64,000 nt of DNA, taken from contig NZ_BNEA01000015.1 of the NCBI RefSeq assembly GCF_016860525.1, forward strand, positions 5,542,501 through 5,606,500, given 5' to 3'. This DNA comes from Streptomyces rubradiris (GTDB lineage Bacteria > Actinomycetota > Actinomycetes > Streptomycetales > Streptomycetaceae). Below the pieces are notes generated by a model. The model ran no database searches. It was not told the DNA's origin and saw only the letters and a program-made list of their open reading frames with translations. Positions 7,685-16,923 of this stretch are shown piece by piece (positions within the stretch are counted from its first letter, which is position 1; every line of letters starts with the position of its first letter). Position numbers and translations under genes: made by a program.

Positions 7685-10600
7685 ATGAGCACAGGACCAG
7701 TCAGACGCGGCACGGCACTGCTGGCGGCGGCGCTGGTGGGCGCCCTGCTCCCGGCCGGCCCCGCGGTCGCCCGGGCGGCCCCCGCCCCCGCCGCCGCGCC
7801 CGCCCAGGACACCGCCGCCCCGACGACCGTCACCCTGGTCACCGGCGACCGGGTGACCGTCACCGACCTCGGACACGGCCGGCAGACCGTCACCGTACGG
7901 CGGCCCCAGGGCGCCACCGGCGCCGTCCGCACCCAGCGGACCGACGGGCACCTCACCGTCGTACCGGACGAGGCGCTGCCGTATCTGCGGGCCGGCACCC
8001 TGGACCGGCGGCTGTTCGACGTCACCGGGCTGATCCGGCAGGGGCTCACCGACGCCCGCGCGGACGCGCTGCCGCTGATCGTGACCTACGGCGAGGGCGT
8101 CCGGGCCGCCACCCCGGCCGGGGCGAAGCGGACCCGGGCACTGCCCAGCCTGCGCGGGGCCGCGCTGGCCGCGGGCAAGGGCCGTACCTTCTGGCGGTCG
8201 TTCACCCGGGGCGCGGGCATCGACAAGGTGTGGCTGGACGGTCGGGTGACGGCCGACCTCGCCCACAGCAACGCCCAGATCGGCACGGCGGCGGCCTGGG
8301 ACGCGGGGCTGACCGGCAAGGGCGTCACCGTCGCCGTCCTGGACAGCGGCGCCGACCTCGGCCACCCCGACCTGGCCGGCCGGGTGAGCACCAGCCGGAG
8401 CTTCGTCGAGGGCGAGGAGGTCGCCGACCGCAACGGGCACGGCACCCATGTCACCTCCACCGTCGGCGGCAGCGGCGCCGCCTCCGACGGCGCGGAGAAG
8501 GGGGTCGCGCCGGGCGCCACGCTCGCCGTCGGCAAGGTGCTGAGCGACCAGGGCTCGGGCAGCGAGTCGCAGATCATCGCCGGGATGGAGTGGGCGGCCC
8601 GGGACGTGCGGGCCCGGATCGTCTCCATGAGCCTGGGGTCCCAGGAGCCGAGCGACGGCACCGACCCGATGGCCCAGGCGCTGAACACCCTGACGAAGGA
8701 GACCGGAGCACTGTTCGTGGTCGCCGCCGGCAACACCGGCGCGCCCTCCGCCATCGGCTCGCCCGGCGCCGCCGACGCCGCGCTCACCGTCGGCGCGGTC
8801 GACTCCGCCGACCGGCCCGCCTACTTCACCTCCGCCGGACCCCGCCTCGGCGACAACGCCCTGAAGCCGGACGTCTCCGCGCCCGGCGTCGACATCCTCG
8901 CCGCCCGCTCCCGGCTCGCCCCCGGCACCGGCGACTACACCTCCATGAGCGGCACGTCGATGGCGACCCCGCAGGTCGCCGGGGTGGCCGCGCTGCTCGC
9001 GGAGCGGCACCCCGACTGGAGCGGCGCAGAGCTGAAGGACGCGCTGCTGTCCACCTCCCGGCAGCTCGACGCCTCCGCCTACGTCCTGGGCGCGGGCCGG
9101 GTCAGCGTCCCGGACGCGGTACGGGCCGGCCTCACCGCCACCGGCAGCGCCGACCTGGGCTTCCACCGCTGGCCCTACGACACCGACCGGCCCGTCACCC
9201 GGACCCTCACCTACCGCAACGCCTCCGACGCCGATGTGCGGCTGAAGCTGTCCGTGCAGGGCGCCCCCGACGGGGTCGTCACCCTCGCCCGGGACACCCT
9301 CACCGTGCCCGCGCACTCCACCGCGTCCACCACCGTCACCGGCGACGCCACCCGGGCGCCCGTCGGCGAGACCAGCGGACAGGTCGTGGCCGCCGCCGAG
9401 GACGGCACCCCCCTCGCGCACACCGCGTTCGGCCTGGTCAAGGAGGAGGAGCGGTACACGCTCACCGTCCACGTCAAGGACCGCGACGGCGCCCCCGTGC
9501 CCGCCGACCTCACCGTGCAGCGGCTCGCCGGGGGCGAGGACGCCCGGCCCGCGCACGTCGACGGCTCCGGCACCCTCCGGCTGCGGCTGAAGCCGGGCAC
9601 CTACACCCTCGCCACCTTCCTCGACGTGCGCGGCGGCCACGGCGCCGACTCCCTCGGCCTCGGCTTCCTCGCCGCCCCCCAGATCCGCCTGGACCACGAC
9701 CAGGACGTCACCCTGGACGGCCGGGAGCTGCGCGAGGTCAGGGCCGCCGTGGACCGGCGCACCGAGACCCGCCAACTGCTCATGGAGTACGACCGGCGGG
9801 CGGGCGGCGCCGACCTGTTCGGCGCGGTCCAGGTCCCCCTCGCCTACGACAGCGTCTTCGCCGCACCCACCCCGAAGGTCACCCAGGGCACCTTCGAGTA
9901 CCGCACCGTGTGGCGGCTGGCCAAGCCGCGGCTGGAGGTGAAGGGCGTCGGCGAGGCCACCGTCCAGCCCGGCGGCACCCTCGCCGAGGGCCGCACCCGG
10001 CTGCCGCTGGCCGACGTCGGTGACGGCCCGCTGACCGGCGTGTCCGGCAAGGCCGTCCTCGCGCACCTCGCCCCCGGCGCCGACCCGGCCGCGCTCGCCC
10101 AGGCAGCCCAGGACGCGGGCGCCAAGGCCCTGTTCGTCACGGACGACGCGCCCGGCCGGCTGCTGGCCTGGTGGGGCACGGACGACAACACCGGCCGGCC
10201 GCTGACGATCGCCACCGTGAGCCGCGCCGACGCCGCCCGGCTGCGCGCCGCCGGCCGGGTCGACATGACCGGCACGGCCGACTCGCCGTACGTCTACGAC
10301 CTGTCCGAGGGCCACCCGGGCGCGATCCCCGACCGGGACCTCACGTACACACCTCGACTCGCGGCCGTGCACGTGAGGTTCCACGCGGCCGAGCCGGCCG
10401 ACGGCGGTGAGTTCCGCTACTCCCTCACCGGCACCTTCCCGGTCGGCATCGGCTTCCAGGAGCGCGTCTCGCTGCCCGCCGAGCGCACCGACTACGTCTC
10501 CACCGGCCCCGGCCAGCTGTGGCACGAGTCGGTCACCGTCCGCGACGGCGCGCTGGAGGAACGCGGCGGGCTGGTCCGCTACACCGGCGGCTCCCGGCCG

Positions 10601-11302
10601 GAGCTGGACTGGTTCCGCCCGGTGTGGCACCCCTGGCTGGGCACCGGACTCGGCTGGGGCCAGCAACGCGCCGGTGACCGGCTCCAGTTCAACACGCCCG
10701 GCTGGGGCGACTCCGGGCCCGACCACACCGGCTTCGGCGACGTGTGGAGCGACGGGAGCGGACTGAGCCAGACCACCGCGGTCTACCTGGACGGCACCCT
10801 CGTGGACGAGAGCACCAGCTCCGCCGTATACGTCTCCGGCGCGCCCGCCGACGAGCACACCTACAAGGTCGTCACCGACACCGCCCTGGACGCCGCCCGG
10901 TGGCCCGTCGCCACCCGCGGCCACACCGAGTGGACCTTCCGGTCGGCGGCCGGCCCGGCGGACCGCTGGACGTACCTGCCGCTGGTCAACCTCGCCTTCG
11001 ACCTCGACACCGACCTGGCCGGCCGGGTGCCCGCGGGCCGGCGCGTGCCGGTCGGGATCGCCGCCGAGTACGTGGCGGGCGCGACCGGCACCGGCAGGCT
11101 CGGCGGCGGCCGGCTGGAGGTGTCGTACGACGACGGCACCACCTGGCGGGCGGTCCCGCTGACCGCCGACGGGGGCGCCTCCTGGCGCGGCACGCTCACC
11201 GTGCCGCGCGGCACCGCCCACCTCTCCCTGCGCGCCTTCGCCCGGGACGACCGGGGCGGCTCGGTCACCCAGGAGATCATCCGGGCGGCGGCCGTCAAGT
11301 AG
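7685..11302 (+). CDS. Secreted subtilisin-like serine protease (S8 family)
   Basis: The 1205-residue protein has a Sec signal peptide (RRGTALLAAALVGALLPAGPAVARA, cut near residue 31) and a propeptide-like region to about residue 200. The S8 catalytic domain follows: Asp220 in AVLDSGAD, His252 in NGHGTHV, Asn350 in AAGNTG and Ser425 in SGTSMATPQ. The remaining 700 residues are beta-rich and contain repeated Tyr/Trp/Gly segments, as in other large Streptomyces subtilases. The role is extracellular protein degradation. The ATG at 7685 was chosen because GAGG precedes it and the signal peptide begins there; the open frame itself runs further upstream. The 3' end overlaps the convergent carboxyltransferase gene by 8 bp. 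Confidence 0.95.
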   Translation: MSTGPVRRGTALLAAALVGALLPAGPAVARAAPAPAAAPAQDTAAPTTVTLVTGDRVTVTDLGHGRQTVTVRRPQGATGAVRTQRTDGHLTVVPDEALPYLRAGTLDRRLFDVTGLIRQGLTDARADALPLIVTYGEGVRAATPAGAKRTRALPSLRGAALAAGKGRTFWRSFTRGAGIDKVWLDGRVTADLAHSNAQIGTAAAWDAGLTGKGVTVAVLDSGADLGHPDLAGRVSTSRSFVEGEEVADRNGHGTHVTSTVGGSGAASDGAEKGVAPGATLAVGKVLSDQGSGSESQIIAGMEWAARDVRARIVSMSLGSQEPSDGTDPMAQALNTLTKETGALFVVAAGNTGAPSAIGSPGAADAALTVGAVDSADRPAYFTSAGPRLGDNALKPDVSAPGVDILAARSRLAPGTGDYTSMSGTSMATPQVAGVAALLAERHPDWSGAELKDALLSTSRQLDASAYVLGAGRVSVPDAVRAGLTATGSADLGFHRWPYDTDRPVTRTLTYRNASDADVRLKLSVQGAPDGVVTLARDTLTVPAHSTASTTVTGDATRAPVGETSGQVVAAAEDGTPLAHTAFGLVKEEERYTLTVHVKDRDGAPVPADLTVQRLAGGEDARPAHVDGSGTLRLRLKPGTYTLATFLDVRGGHGADSLGLGFLAAPQIRLDHDQDVTLDGRELREVRAAVDRRTETRQLLMEYDRRAGGADLFGAVQVPLAYDSVFAAPTPKVTQGTFEYRTVWRLAKPRLEVKGVGEATVQPGGTLAEGRTRLPLADVGDGPLTGVSGKAVLAHLAPGADPAALAQAAQDAGAKALFVTDDAPGRLLAWWGTDDNTGRPLTIATVSRADAARLRAAGRVDMTGTADSPYVYDLSEGHPGAIPDRDLTYTPRLAAVHVRFHAAEPADGGEFRYSLTGTFPVGIGFQERVSLPAERTDYVSTGPGQLWHESVTVRDGALEERGGLVRYTGGSRPELDWFRPVWHPWLGTGLGWGQQRAGDRLQFNTPGWGDSGPDHTGFGDVWSDGSGLSQTTAVYLDGTLVDESTSSAVYVSGAPADEHTYKVVTDTALDAARWPVATRGHTEWTFRSAAGPADRWTYLPLVNLAFDLDTDLAGRVPAGRRVPVGIAAEYVAGATGTGRLGGGRLEVSYDDGTTWRAVPLTADGGASWRGTLTVPRGTAHLSLRAFARDDRGGSVTQEIIRAAAVK

Positions 11303-12656
11303 TCGTGGAACGGGGGTGGTCCGCGGGTCCCACGATGCCCCGGACCACCCCCAGCTCCACCAGGTCCTGCGGCCGGATGCGCAACTGGCCGGCGGTCGCC
11401 TCGACCTGCTCCGGCGGGCGCTTGAGGATGGCCGCCGCGAGTTCGGGCGCGATCACCGAGAAGTAACTGTCCGGGGTGGCCCAGGTGTTGCCCGGTGCGG
11501 CCAGTGCCAGCGCCCCGCCGGAGCCGCCCTCGCCGATCACCAGGGTCGCCAGGGGCACCCGGGCGTCGGCCACCGCCTGGAACACCTCGGCGATCGCGGC
11601 CCCGGCCCCCTGCCGCTCGGCGTCCGCGCCGTTGGCGGCGCCCGGGGTGTCCACCAGCGTCAGCACCGGGACGCCGAGCCGGTCCGCGAGCCGGATCAGC
11701 CGGGCGGCGGTGCGGTACCCGGCGGGCCGGGTCGCCGTCCCGGTCTGCGCCGCGAACGCCACGCTCCGGCCGTCCCGTTCGCCGAACCCGCACAGCATCC
11801 CGCCGGGGTCCGTGCCGCCGCACCGGTCGCCGCTGATCAGCACCCGGCGGTCGAAGAATCCGTCCAGATAGGCGTCCGCCCGTGGCCGCCCAGGGTCCCG
11901 GGCGCCCGCGACGGCCTGCCACCCGGTGGCGGGCAGACCGGTCCGGCCCAGGGCCGGCGGCACGGGCGCCTCGGCGGCCGGGGCCGTCAGCAGCCGCAGC
12001 CAGGTGCCGAGCACCTCCTTCAGCCGGTCCGGCTCCACCACCGCGTCCGCCGAGCCCGCCGCCACCTGCGCCTCGGCCGTGTACGCGGCCGGGTCGGCGT
12101 CCGGCGGGCGGACCCGGGAGCCGGCGAAGCCCACCTGGGCGCCGGGCAGGGCCAGCACCACGTCCGCGCCCGCGCCGAGCGTGGCCCATCCGCCGCCGGT
12201 CGTCGGGTCCCGGACCACCGCGATCTGCGCCAGCCCGGCCCGCCGGGTCAGCGCGGACGCGCGGGCCACCCGCTGGAGCTGGGTGAGCGCGAGCATGCCC
12301 TCCTGCATGCGGCTGCCGCCGGTCGCGATCAGCGGCACCACCGGCAGCCGGTGCGCGCGGGCGTGGGCGTGGGCCGCCACCAGCCGGTCCCCGGTGCGTT
12401 CGCCCAGCGAGCCGCCGAGGAAGCCGAACTCGAAGGCGATCAGCACGGCCTCGGTGCCCGCGACGCGCGCGGTGCCGCAGACCACCGACTCGGTCTCGCC
12501 GGTGCGTTCGGCGGCGCGGGCCCGCGCGGCGTCGTAGCCCTGCCAGCCCAGCGGCCCGTCCGGCACCGACTGCCCGGCGGGCGAGGGGAGTTCGCGGAAG
12601 CTGCCGGGGTCGGCCAGCAGCGCCAGCACCTCCCGCGCCGAGCGCCGCTCAGGCAT
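11295..12656 (-). CDS. Single-chain acyl-CoA carboxylase carboxyltransferase (AccD/AccA-like)
   Basis: The 453-residue protein joins an AccD-like half and an AccA-like half. The first has FEFGFLGGSLGERTGDR and IATGGSRMQEG. The second has DTPGAANGADAERQG, GEGGSGGALALA and the closing RPQDLVELGVVRGIV. It should transfer the carboxyl group between carboxybiotin and an acyl-CoA, most simply acetyl-CoA to malonyl-CoA. No biotin carboxylase or biotin carrier gene is nearby, so a partner elsewhere is needed. The ATG overlaps the end of matB by 8 nt, so the two are coupled. This pairing implies a role in malonyl-CoA supply or balance. The exact acyl-CoA substrate cannot be told from sequence. Confidence 0.87.
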   Translation of the reverse strand: MPERRSAREVLALLADPGSFRELPSPAGQSVPDGPLGWQGYDAARARAAERTGETESVVCGTARVAGTEAVLIAFEFGFLGGSLGERTGDRLVAAHAHARAHRLPVVPLIATGGSRMQEGMLALTQLQRVARASALTRRAGLAQIAVVRDPTTGGGWATLGAGADVVLALPGAQVGFAGSRVRPPDADPAAYTAEAQVAAGSADAVVEPDRLKEVLGTWLRLLTAPAAEAPVPPALGRTGLPATGWQAVAGARDPGRPRADAYLDGFFDRRVLISGDRCGGTDPGGMLCGFGERDGRSVAFAAQTGTATRPAGYRTAARLIRLADRLGVPVLTLVDTPGAANGADAERQGAGAAIAEVFQAVADARVPLATLVIGEGGSGGALALAAPGNTWATPDSYFSVIAPELAAAILKRPPEQVEATAGQLRIRPQDLVELGVVRGIVGPADHPRSTTT

Positions 12657-14094
12657 CGGCCAGGGCCCGCTTCATGATCTTGCCCATGTCGTTGCGGGGC
12701 AGCGCGTCCAGGTAGCGGACGGCACGGGGACGCTTGTGCGGGGCCAGCCGCCGGGCCACGTGGTCCGCCAACTCCTCCGCGCCGGGTGGGGACTTCGGGT
12801 CCGCCGGGACGATCCAGGCCACGATCCGCTCGCCCAGGTCGGCGTCCGGCTCCCCGGTGACCGCCGCCTCCCGCACCCCCGGATGCTCCAGCAGCGCGTT
12901 CTCGATCTCCCCGGCCCCGATCTTGTAACCGCCGCTCTTGATCAGGTCGGTGGCCTTGCGCCCGACGATCCGGACGTACCCGTCGGGCTCCCGTACGGCC
13001 ATGTCCCCGGTGCGGAAGAAACCGTCGGCGGTGAACGCGGCGGCGGTGGCGTCGGGCCGGTTCAGATACTCGGTGAACAGGTTCGGGCCGCGCACCTGGA
13101 TCTCGCCGACGCTCTCCCCGTCCCAGGCGGTGAGCTCCGCGCCGTCCTCCTCCACCAGCCGCAGCTCCACGCCCGGCAGCGGCACCCCGACCGTGCCGGC
13201 CCGCGCCTCGCCGTCGGCCCGCACGCTGGTGTTCATCAGCGTCTCGGTCATGCCGTACCGCTCGATCACCCGTCGGCCGGTGGCCGCCGCGATCCGCTCG
13301 TGGTCGTGCACCGGCAGCGCGGCCGAGCCCGAGACCAGCAGCCGGGCCCGGGCCAGCGCCCCGGCCAGCTCCGGGTCGCCGGGCAGGGCCTCGGCGAGGC
13401 GGTGGTACATCGTCGGCACCCCGAACAGCATGGTCGCGCCGTCGTTCAGCTCGCGGGCCACGCCCTCGGGGGAGAACCGGCCCAGGTGCCGCACGTTCCC
13501 GCCGCGCCGCAGCGGGCCCAGGACGCCCAGCACCAGCCCGTGCACGTGGAACAGCGGCAGCCCGTGTACCAGCACGTCGTCCCCGGTCCACCGCCAGGCG
13601 TCGGCGAGCGCGTCCAGGGTGGCGGCGAGGGCCCGGCGGGGCAGTACCGCGCCCTTGGGCGGGCCGGTGGTGCCGGAGGTGTACACGATCAGCGCCGGAT
13701 CGCCGTCCGCCGCCCGCTCCTCGGGCAGCGGGCCGGCGGCGGAGGCGTCCACGTCGATACGGGGCAAGTCGCCCAGCGCCGACGGCAGTTGGGTGCCCGG
13801 CGGGGCGAGGATCAGGGACGGCGCGCTGTCGGTGAGGATGTGCCCGAGTTCCTTCTCGCCCGACTTCGGGTTGAGCGGCACCGCGGCCGCCCCGGCGAGC
13901 AGCGCGCCGGTCACCGCGACGGCGGTCTCCAGCTCCGGCACGGCCCACACCGCGACCCGGCCCGTCCCCTCCAATCGGGCGGCGAGGGCACCCGCGGCGC
14001 CCGCGAGCGAGCCGTACGTCAGGGTCCGGGGCCCGAACCGCAGGGCGGCCTTCTCGGGGGGACCGTCCGTCAGGGCGGGGAAGAGACGGGACAC
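12649..14094 (-). CDS. matB: Malonyl-CoA synthetase (malonate:CoA ligase)
   Basis: This 481-residue enzyme of the adenylate-forming family makes malonyl-CoA from malonate, CoA and ATP. It shows the P-loop motif YTSGTTGPPKG, the RYGMTETLMNTSVR block, the FFRTGDMAV and GRKATDLIKSGGYKI hinge motifs and the C-terminal lysine in NDMGKIMKRAL. The whole chain closely follows the MatB of Streptomyces coelicolor as I remember it, including LPLFHVHGLVLG. The GTG at 14094 was chosen because AAGGAG lies 8 nt before it; a GTG at 14103 has no usable spacing. It leads a two-gene operon with the carboxyltransferase. Confidence 0.92.
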   Translation of the reverse strand: MSRLFPALTDGPPEKAALRFGPRTLTYGSLAGAAGALAARLEGTGRVAVWAVPELETAVAVTGALLAGAAAVPLNPKSGEKELGHILTDSAPSLILAPPGTQLPSALGDLPRIDVDASAAGPLPEERAADGDPALIVYTSGTTGPPKGAVLPRRALAATLDALADAWRWTGDDVLVHGLPLFHVHGLVLGVLGPLRRGGNVRHLGRFSPEGVARELNDGATMLFGVPTMYHRLAEALPGDPELAGALARARLLVSGSAALPVHDHERIAAATGRRVIERYGMTETLMNTSVRADGEARAGTVGVPLPGVELRLVEEDGAELTAWDGESVGEIQVRGPNLFTEYLNRPDATAAAFTADGFFRTGDMAVREPDGYVRIVGRKATDLIKSGGYKIGAGEIENALLEHPGVREAAVTGEPDADLGERIVAWIVPADPKSPPGAEELADHVARRLAPHKRPRAVRYLDALPRNDMGKIMKRALADA

Positions 14095-14236
14095 GCGGCG
14101 CACTCCTTACTGCCGGCGGCGGCCGGCTGCCGGGGACGACAGCACCCTTCCTACACCAGCGGGAGCGCGCGTGGCGGGCCTTGTTAGCCTCGCCACCGCA
14201 CCGTCATCGAACCCCCGTACGAAAGGGAGTCCCGCC

Positions 14237-15112
14237 GTGCCCCGTATCGCCCTCGCCACCTACGATCCCGCTCCCGGACGCAGCGAGGACACCGATCTGC
14301 CAGTCCTGGTACGAGCGCTGCGGGACGCCGGCGCCGACGCGGAGGCCCGGCACTGGGACGACCCGGCGGCCGACTGGGCCGGATACGACCTCGTGGTCAT
14401 CCGCTCCACCTGGGACTACAGCTGGCGGGCCGCCGAGTTCGCCGCCTGGGTGGAGCGCACCGCGACCCTGACCCGGCTGGCCAACCCGGCCCCCGTCGTG
14501 CGCTGGAACACCGACAAGCGCTACCTCGGCGAGCTGGCGGCGGCCGGGGTGCCCACCGTCCCCACCCGCTACATAGCCCCCGGCGAAGCGGCCGCCCTGC
14601 CCACCGGCCACGAGTTCGTCGTCAAGCCGACCTCGGGCGCGGGCGCCCGGTTCGCCGCCCGCTACACCCCCGCCGAGCACGACACCGCGCTCAGGCAGCT
14701 CGCCCGGATGCACGCCGAGGGCTTCACCGCGATGGTCCAGCCGTACATGCCGGGCATCGACGTGCGCGGCGAGCGGGCCCTGCAGTTCTTCGGCGGACGG
14801 CTGCTGCACGCCAGCCGCAAGGGCGCCGTGCTGTCCCCCGGCACCCCCTACGACGCCGACAAGGTCGCCCACCCCGGCGTGGAGCGCTGGCAGCCCACGC
14901 CCGCCGAACTGGCCGTGGCAAAGCAGGCGTTGGCCGCCGTGCCCGGCACGCCCGAGCTGCTGTACGCGCGCGTGGACCTGGTCGACGGCGACGACGGCGA
15001 ACCCCGCCTGATGGAACTGGAGCTGGTCGAACCGAACCTGTTCCTCTGGCTGCACCCGGAGTCCCTGCCCCGGGTGACGGAGGCGATCCTGCGGACGGCC
15101 CGGGAGAGCTGA
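14237..15112 (+). CDS. ATP-grasp family protein, substrate unknown
   Basis: The 291-residue protein begins PRIALATYDP and contains features of short ATP-grasp enzymes: VVIRSTWDY, RWNTDKRYLGELAAAGVPTVPT, EFVVKPTSGAGA with its ATP-binding lysine, and a C-terminal metal-binding end ELELVEPNLFLW. Such enzymes join a carboxylate to an amine or thiol via an acyl phosphate. The start is GTG, supported by GAAAGGGAG 8 nt upstream. It is divergent from matB and followed after about 100 bp by an SDR gene. Nothing in the context identifies the substrate. Confidence 0.85.
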   Translation: MPRIALATYDPAPGRSEDTDLPVLVRALRDAGADAEARHWDDPAADWAGYDLVVIRSTWDYSWRAAEFAAWVERTATLTRLANPAPVVRWNTDKRYLGELAAAGVPTVPTRYIAPGEAAALPTGHEFVVKPTSGAGARFAARYTPAEHDTALRQLARMHAEGFTAMVQPYMPGIDVRGERALQFFGGRLLHASRKGAVLSPGTPYDADKVAHPGVERWQPTPAELAVAKQALAAVPGTPELLYARVDLVDGDDGEPRLMELELVEPNLFLWLHPESLPRVTEAILRTARES

Positions 15113-15215
15113 ACTCCGTCCGCCTGCCGGACGGTTCGCCGTCACCGCTGGACGTCGGAGGGTACCGTGCCGCAGGCTGTGCCCGCCAAGATCATGACGA
15201 GTCGGGGGAGTTGAC

Positions 15216-16046
15216 GTGTCCAAAGTATGGCTGGTGACCGGGGCGAGCAGCGGATTCGGCCGGGCGATCACCGAGGCCGCCGTAGCCGCCGGTGACCTGG
15301 TGGTCGGCGCGGCCCGCCGCCCGGAGGCGCTTCAGGACCTGGTCGCCGCCCACCCGGGCCGGGTGGAGGCGCTGCGCCTCGACGTGACGGACGGCGCCGC
15401 GATCGAGGCGGCGGTCGCGGACGTCGTGGCCCGGCACGGCCGGATCGACGTGCTGGTCAACAACGCGGGCCGCACCCACGTCGGCGCGGTCGAGGAGACC
15501 ACGGAGCGGGAACTGCGCGACCTGTTCGAGCTGCACGTCTTCGGTCCGACCGCACTGGTGCGGGCGGTGCTGCCGCACATGCGCGAGCGGCGCTCGGGCG
15601 CGATCGTGCAGATGAGCAGCATGGGCGGGCAGATGTCCTTCGCGGGCTTCGGGGCGTACTCCGCCACCAAGTTCGCGCTGGAGGGCATCTCCGAGGCGCT
15701 CGCCGACGAGGTCGCGGACTTCGGCATCAAGGTGCTGATCGTGGAGCCGGGCGCGTTCCGCACCTCCCTGTTCGACGCCGGCCGGGCCGGGACCAGCCCC
15801 GACAGCGGGGTGTACACCAAGGTCGGCGAGACCCGCGGGTTCGTCTCCGGCGCCGACGGCTCCCAGCCCGGCGACCCGGCGAAGGCGGCGGCCGTCATCC
15901 TGGCCGCGCTGGAGGCCGAGCGGACCCCGCTGCGGCTGCCGCTGGGCGACGACGGGGTGACCGCGGTCCTGGGCCACCTCGACCAGGTCCGCGCGGAGAT
16001 CACCGAATGGGAGAAGCAGACCCGGGCGACCGGCTTCGACGCTTAG
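15216..16046 (+). CDS. Short-chain dehydrogenase/reductase
   Basis: This 276-residue classical SDR has the nucleotide-binding motif TGASSGFG (8-15), VNNAG (81-85) and the catalytic pair Tyr148/Lys152 in YSATK. Asp57 in RLDVTD is also typical. The cofactor is NAD(P)H, and the Arg-rich start of the second strand (GAARRPEAL) favours NADP. The GTG start has GGGGGAG 6 nt upstream. It stands alone and ends at a strong hairpin, and the substrate is unknown. Confidence 0.92.
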   Translation: MSKVWLVTGASSGFGRAITEAAVAAGDLVVGAARRPEALQDLVAAHPGRVEALRLDVTDGAAIEAAVADVVARHGRIDVLVNNAGRTHVGAVEETTERELRDLFELHVFGPTALVRAVLPHMRERRSGAIVQMSSMGGQMSFAGFGAYSATKFALEGISEALADEVADFGIKVLIVEPGAFRTSLFDAGRAGTSPDSGVYTKVGETRGFVSGADGSQPGDPAKAAAVILAALEAERTPLRLPLGDDGVTAVLGHLDQVRAEITEWEKQTRATGFDA

Positions 16047-16066
16047 GCGGTGTCCTTCCACGTCCT

Positions 16067-16104
16067 GGAAAGTCCCCCAACTCCCGAAGGCCGGGGGGCT
16101 TTCC
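16067..16104. terminator. Bidirectional hairpin terminator
   Basis: The arms GGAAAG-T-CCCCC and GGGGGG-CTTTCC pair over 11 bp with a bulged T and a loop of about 15 nt. It sits 20 nt after the SDR stop and 12 nt before the convergent phosphotransferase stop, so it can end both transcripts. Confidence 0.75.
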
Positions 16105-16115
16105 CCGTGCACTCG

Positions 16116-16916
16116 TCAGCTGACGACGATTCCGCGGTGATCCGTCCATGCCTGGCAGGCGGAGACCATGGCCTTCACCCACTCGGCCTCAGGATTGCGT
16201 TCCGCGTAGGCCCGGTTCATGCGCAGGCCGGCCGCCGCGAAGGCGTCCACCGCCCCGGGCTGTGCCTGGTGCCATGCGGGGCACCGCGTGGCGCACCGTT
16301 CGGCGTCACCCGGATCGTGGCCGGCCGCGATGAGCTGCACGACCAGGAGGGCGACATCGATGAATCCCGCGCCCCTGGTCGGCCAGGCCCAGTCCACCAC
16401 CCAGTTCCGCGTGGAGCCGATCAGGAAGTTGCTCGGATTGATGTCCGTGTGCAGCAGGGAGTCACCCCGGAACAACGATGCCTCGGCGGGATCTGCGGTG
16501 AAGCGGTCCCACCGGGTCTCGGTCCAGTGCTCGGCGACCGGGGGCAGAGGCAGCCCCCCGATCCGGCGGACGAGATCGACCACCTTCGGCACGTCCGGCG
16601 AGCCGGGCGCGAAATCCGCCGTCCGGGCCTGTACCGCCTCGAATCCCAGGACCAGCCAGTCGTCTTCCACCTCCCAGAGCAGGGGCGGCGAGACAGGACT
16701 CGTGTAGTCGTTGATCATCTGTTCCCGGATCAGCGACGTACGCCGTCCCCCCGCACGATTGCGGACCGCCTTGACGAAGAACCGACCCTTCTCGCAGTCG
16801 ACAAGGGCGGTCAGATCCGAGCTGAACCCCCGCTCGGTCCGCCGGATACTGCTCACCTCCCCCGTGTGCCGCCGGATGAACGGAAGAATCCTGGACTCTG
16901 GAGTATCTGCGTTCAT
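16116..16916 (-). CDS. Phosphotransferase of the aminoglycoside/choline kinase fold
   Basis: The 266-residue protein has a kinase-like fold. Lys49 is in RFFVKAVRN, the catalytic loop is HTDINPSN (His156 to Asn163) and the metal-binding Asp175 is in VVDWAWP. Proteins of this group phosphorylate small molecules such as choline, aminoglycosides or macrolides, and some are uncharacterised. The ATG at 16916 follows the radical SAM gene by 7 nt and has GAGGAA upstream, so it is the last gene of the island operon. An upstream extension of the frame to 17036 runs inside the radical SAM gene and was not used. Its pairing with a radical SAM enzyme suggests it may modify the same product. That is inference. 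Confidence 0.82.
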   Translation of the reverse strand: MNADTPESRILPFIRRHTGEVSSIRRTERGFSSDLTALVDCEKGRFFVKAVRNRAGGRRTSLIREQMINDYTSPVSPPLLWEVEDDWLVLGFEAVQARTADFAPGSPDVPKVVDLVRRIGGLPLPPVAEHWTETRWDRFTADPAEASLFRGDSLLHTDINPSNFLIGSTRNWVVDWAWPTRGAGFIDVALLVVQLIAAGHDPGDAERCATRCPAWHQAQPGAVDAFAAAGLRMNRAYAERNPEAEWVKAMVSACQAWTDHRGIVVS

Positions 16917-16923
16917 ATGCCGC

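Noticed and set aside
7628..11221. Open minus-strand frame of nearly 1200 codons
   Set aside because: It is antisense to the subtilase, whose catalytic motifs are clear; composition is Gly/Val/Arg repeats.
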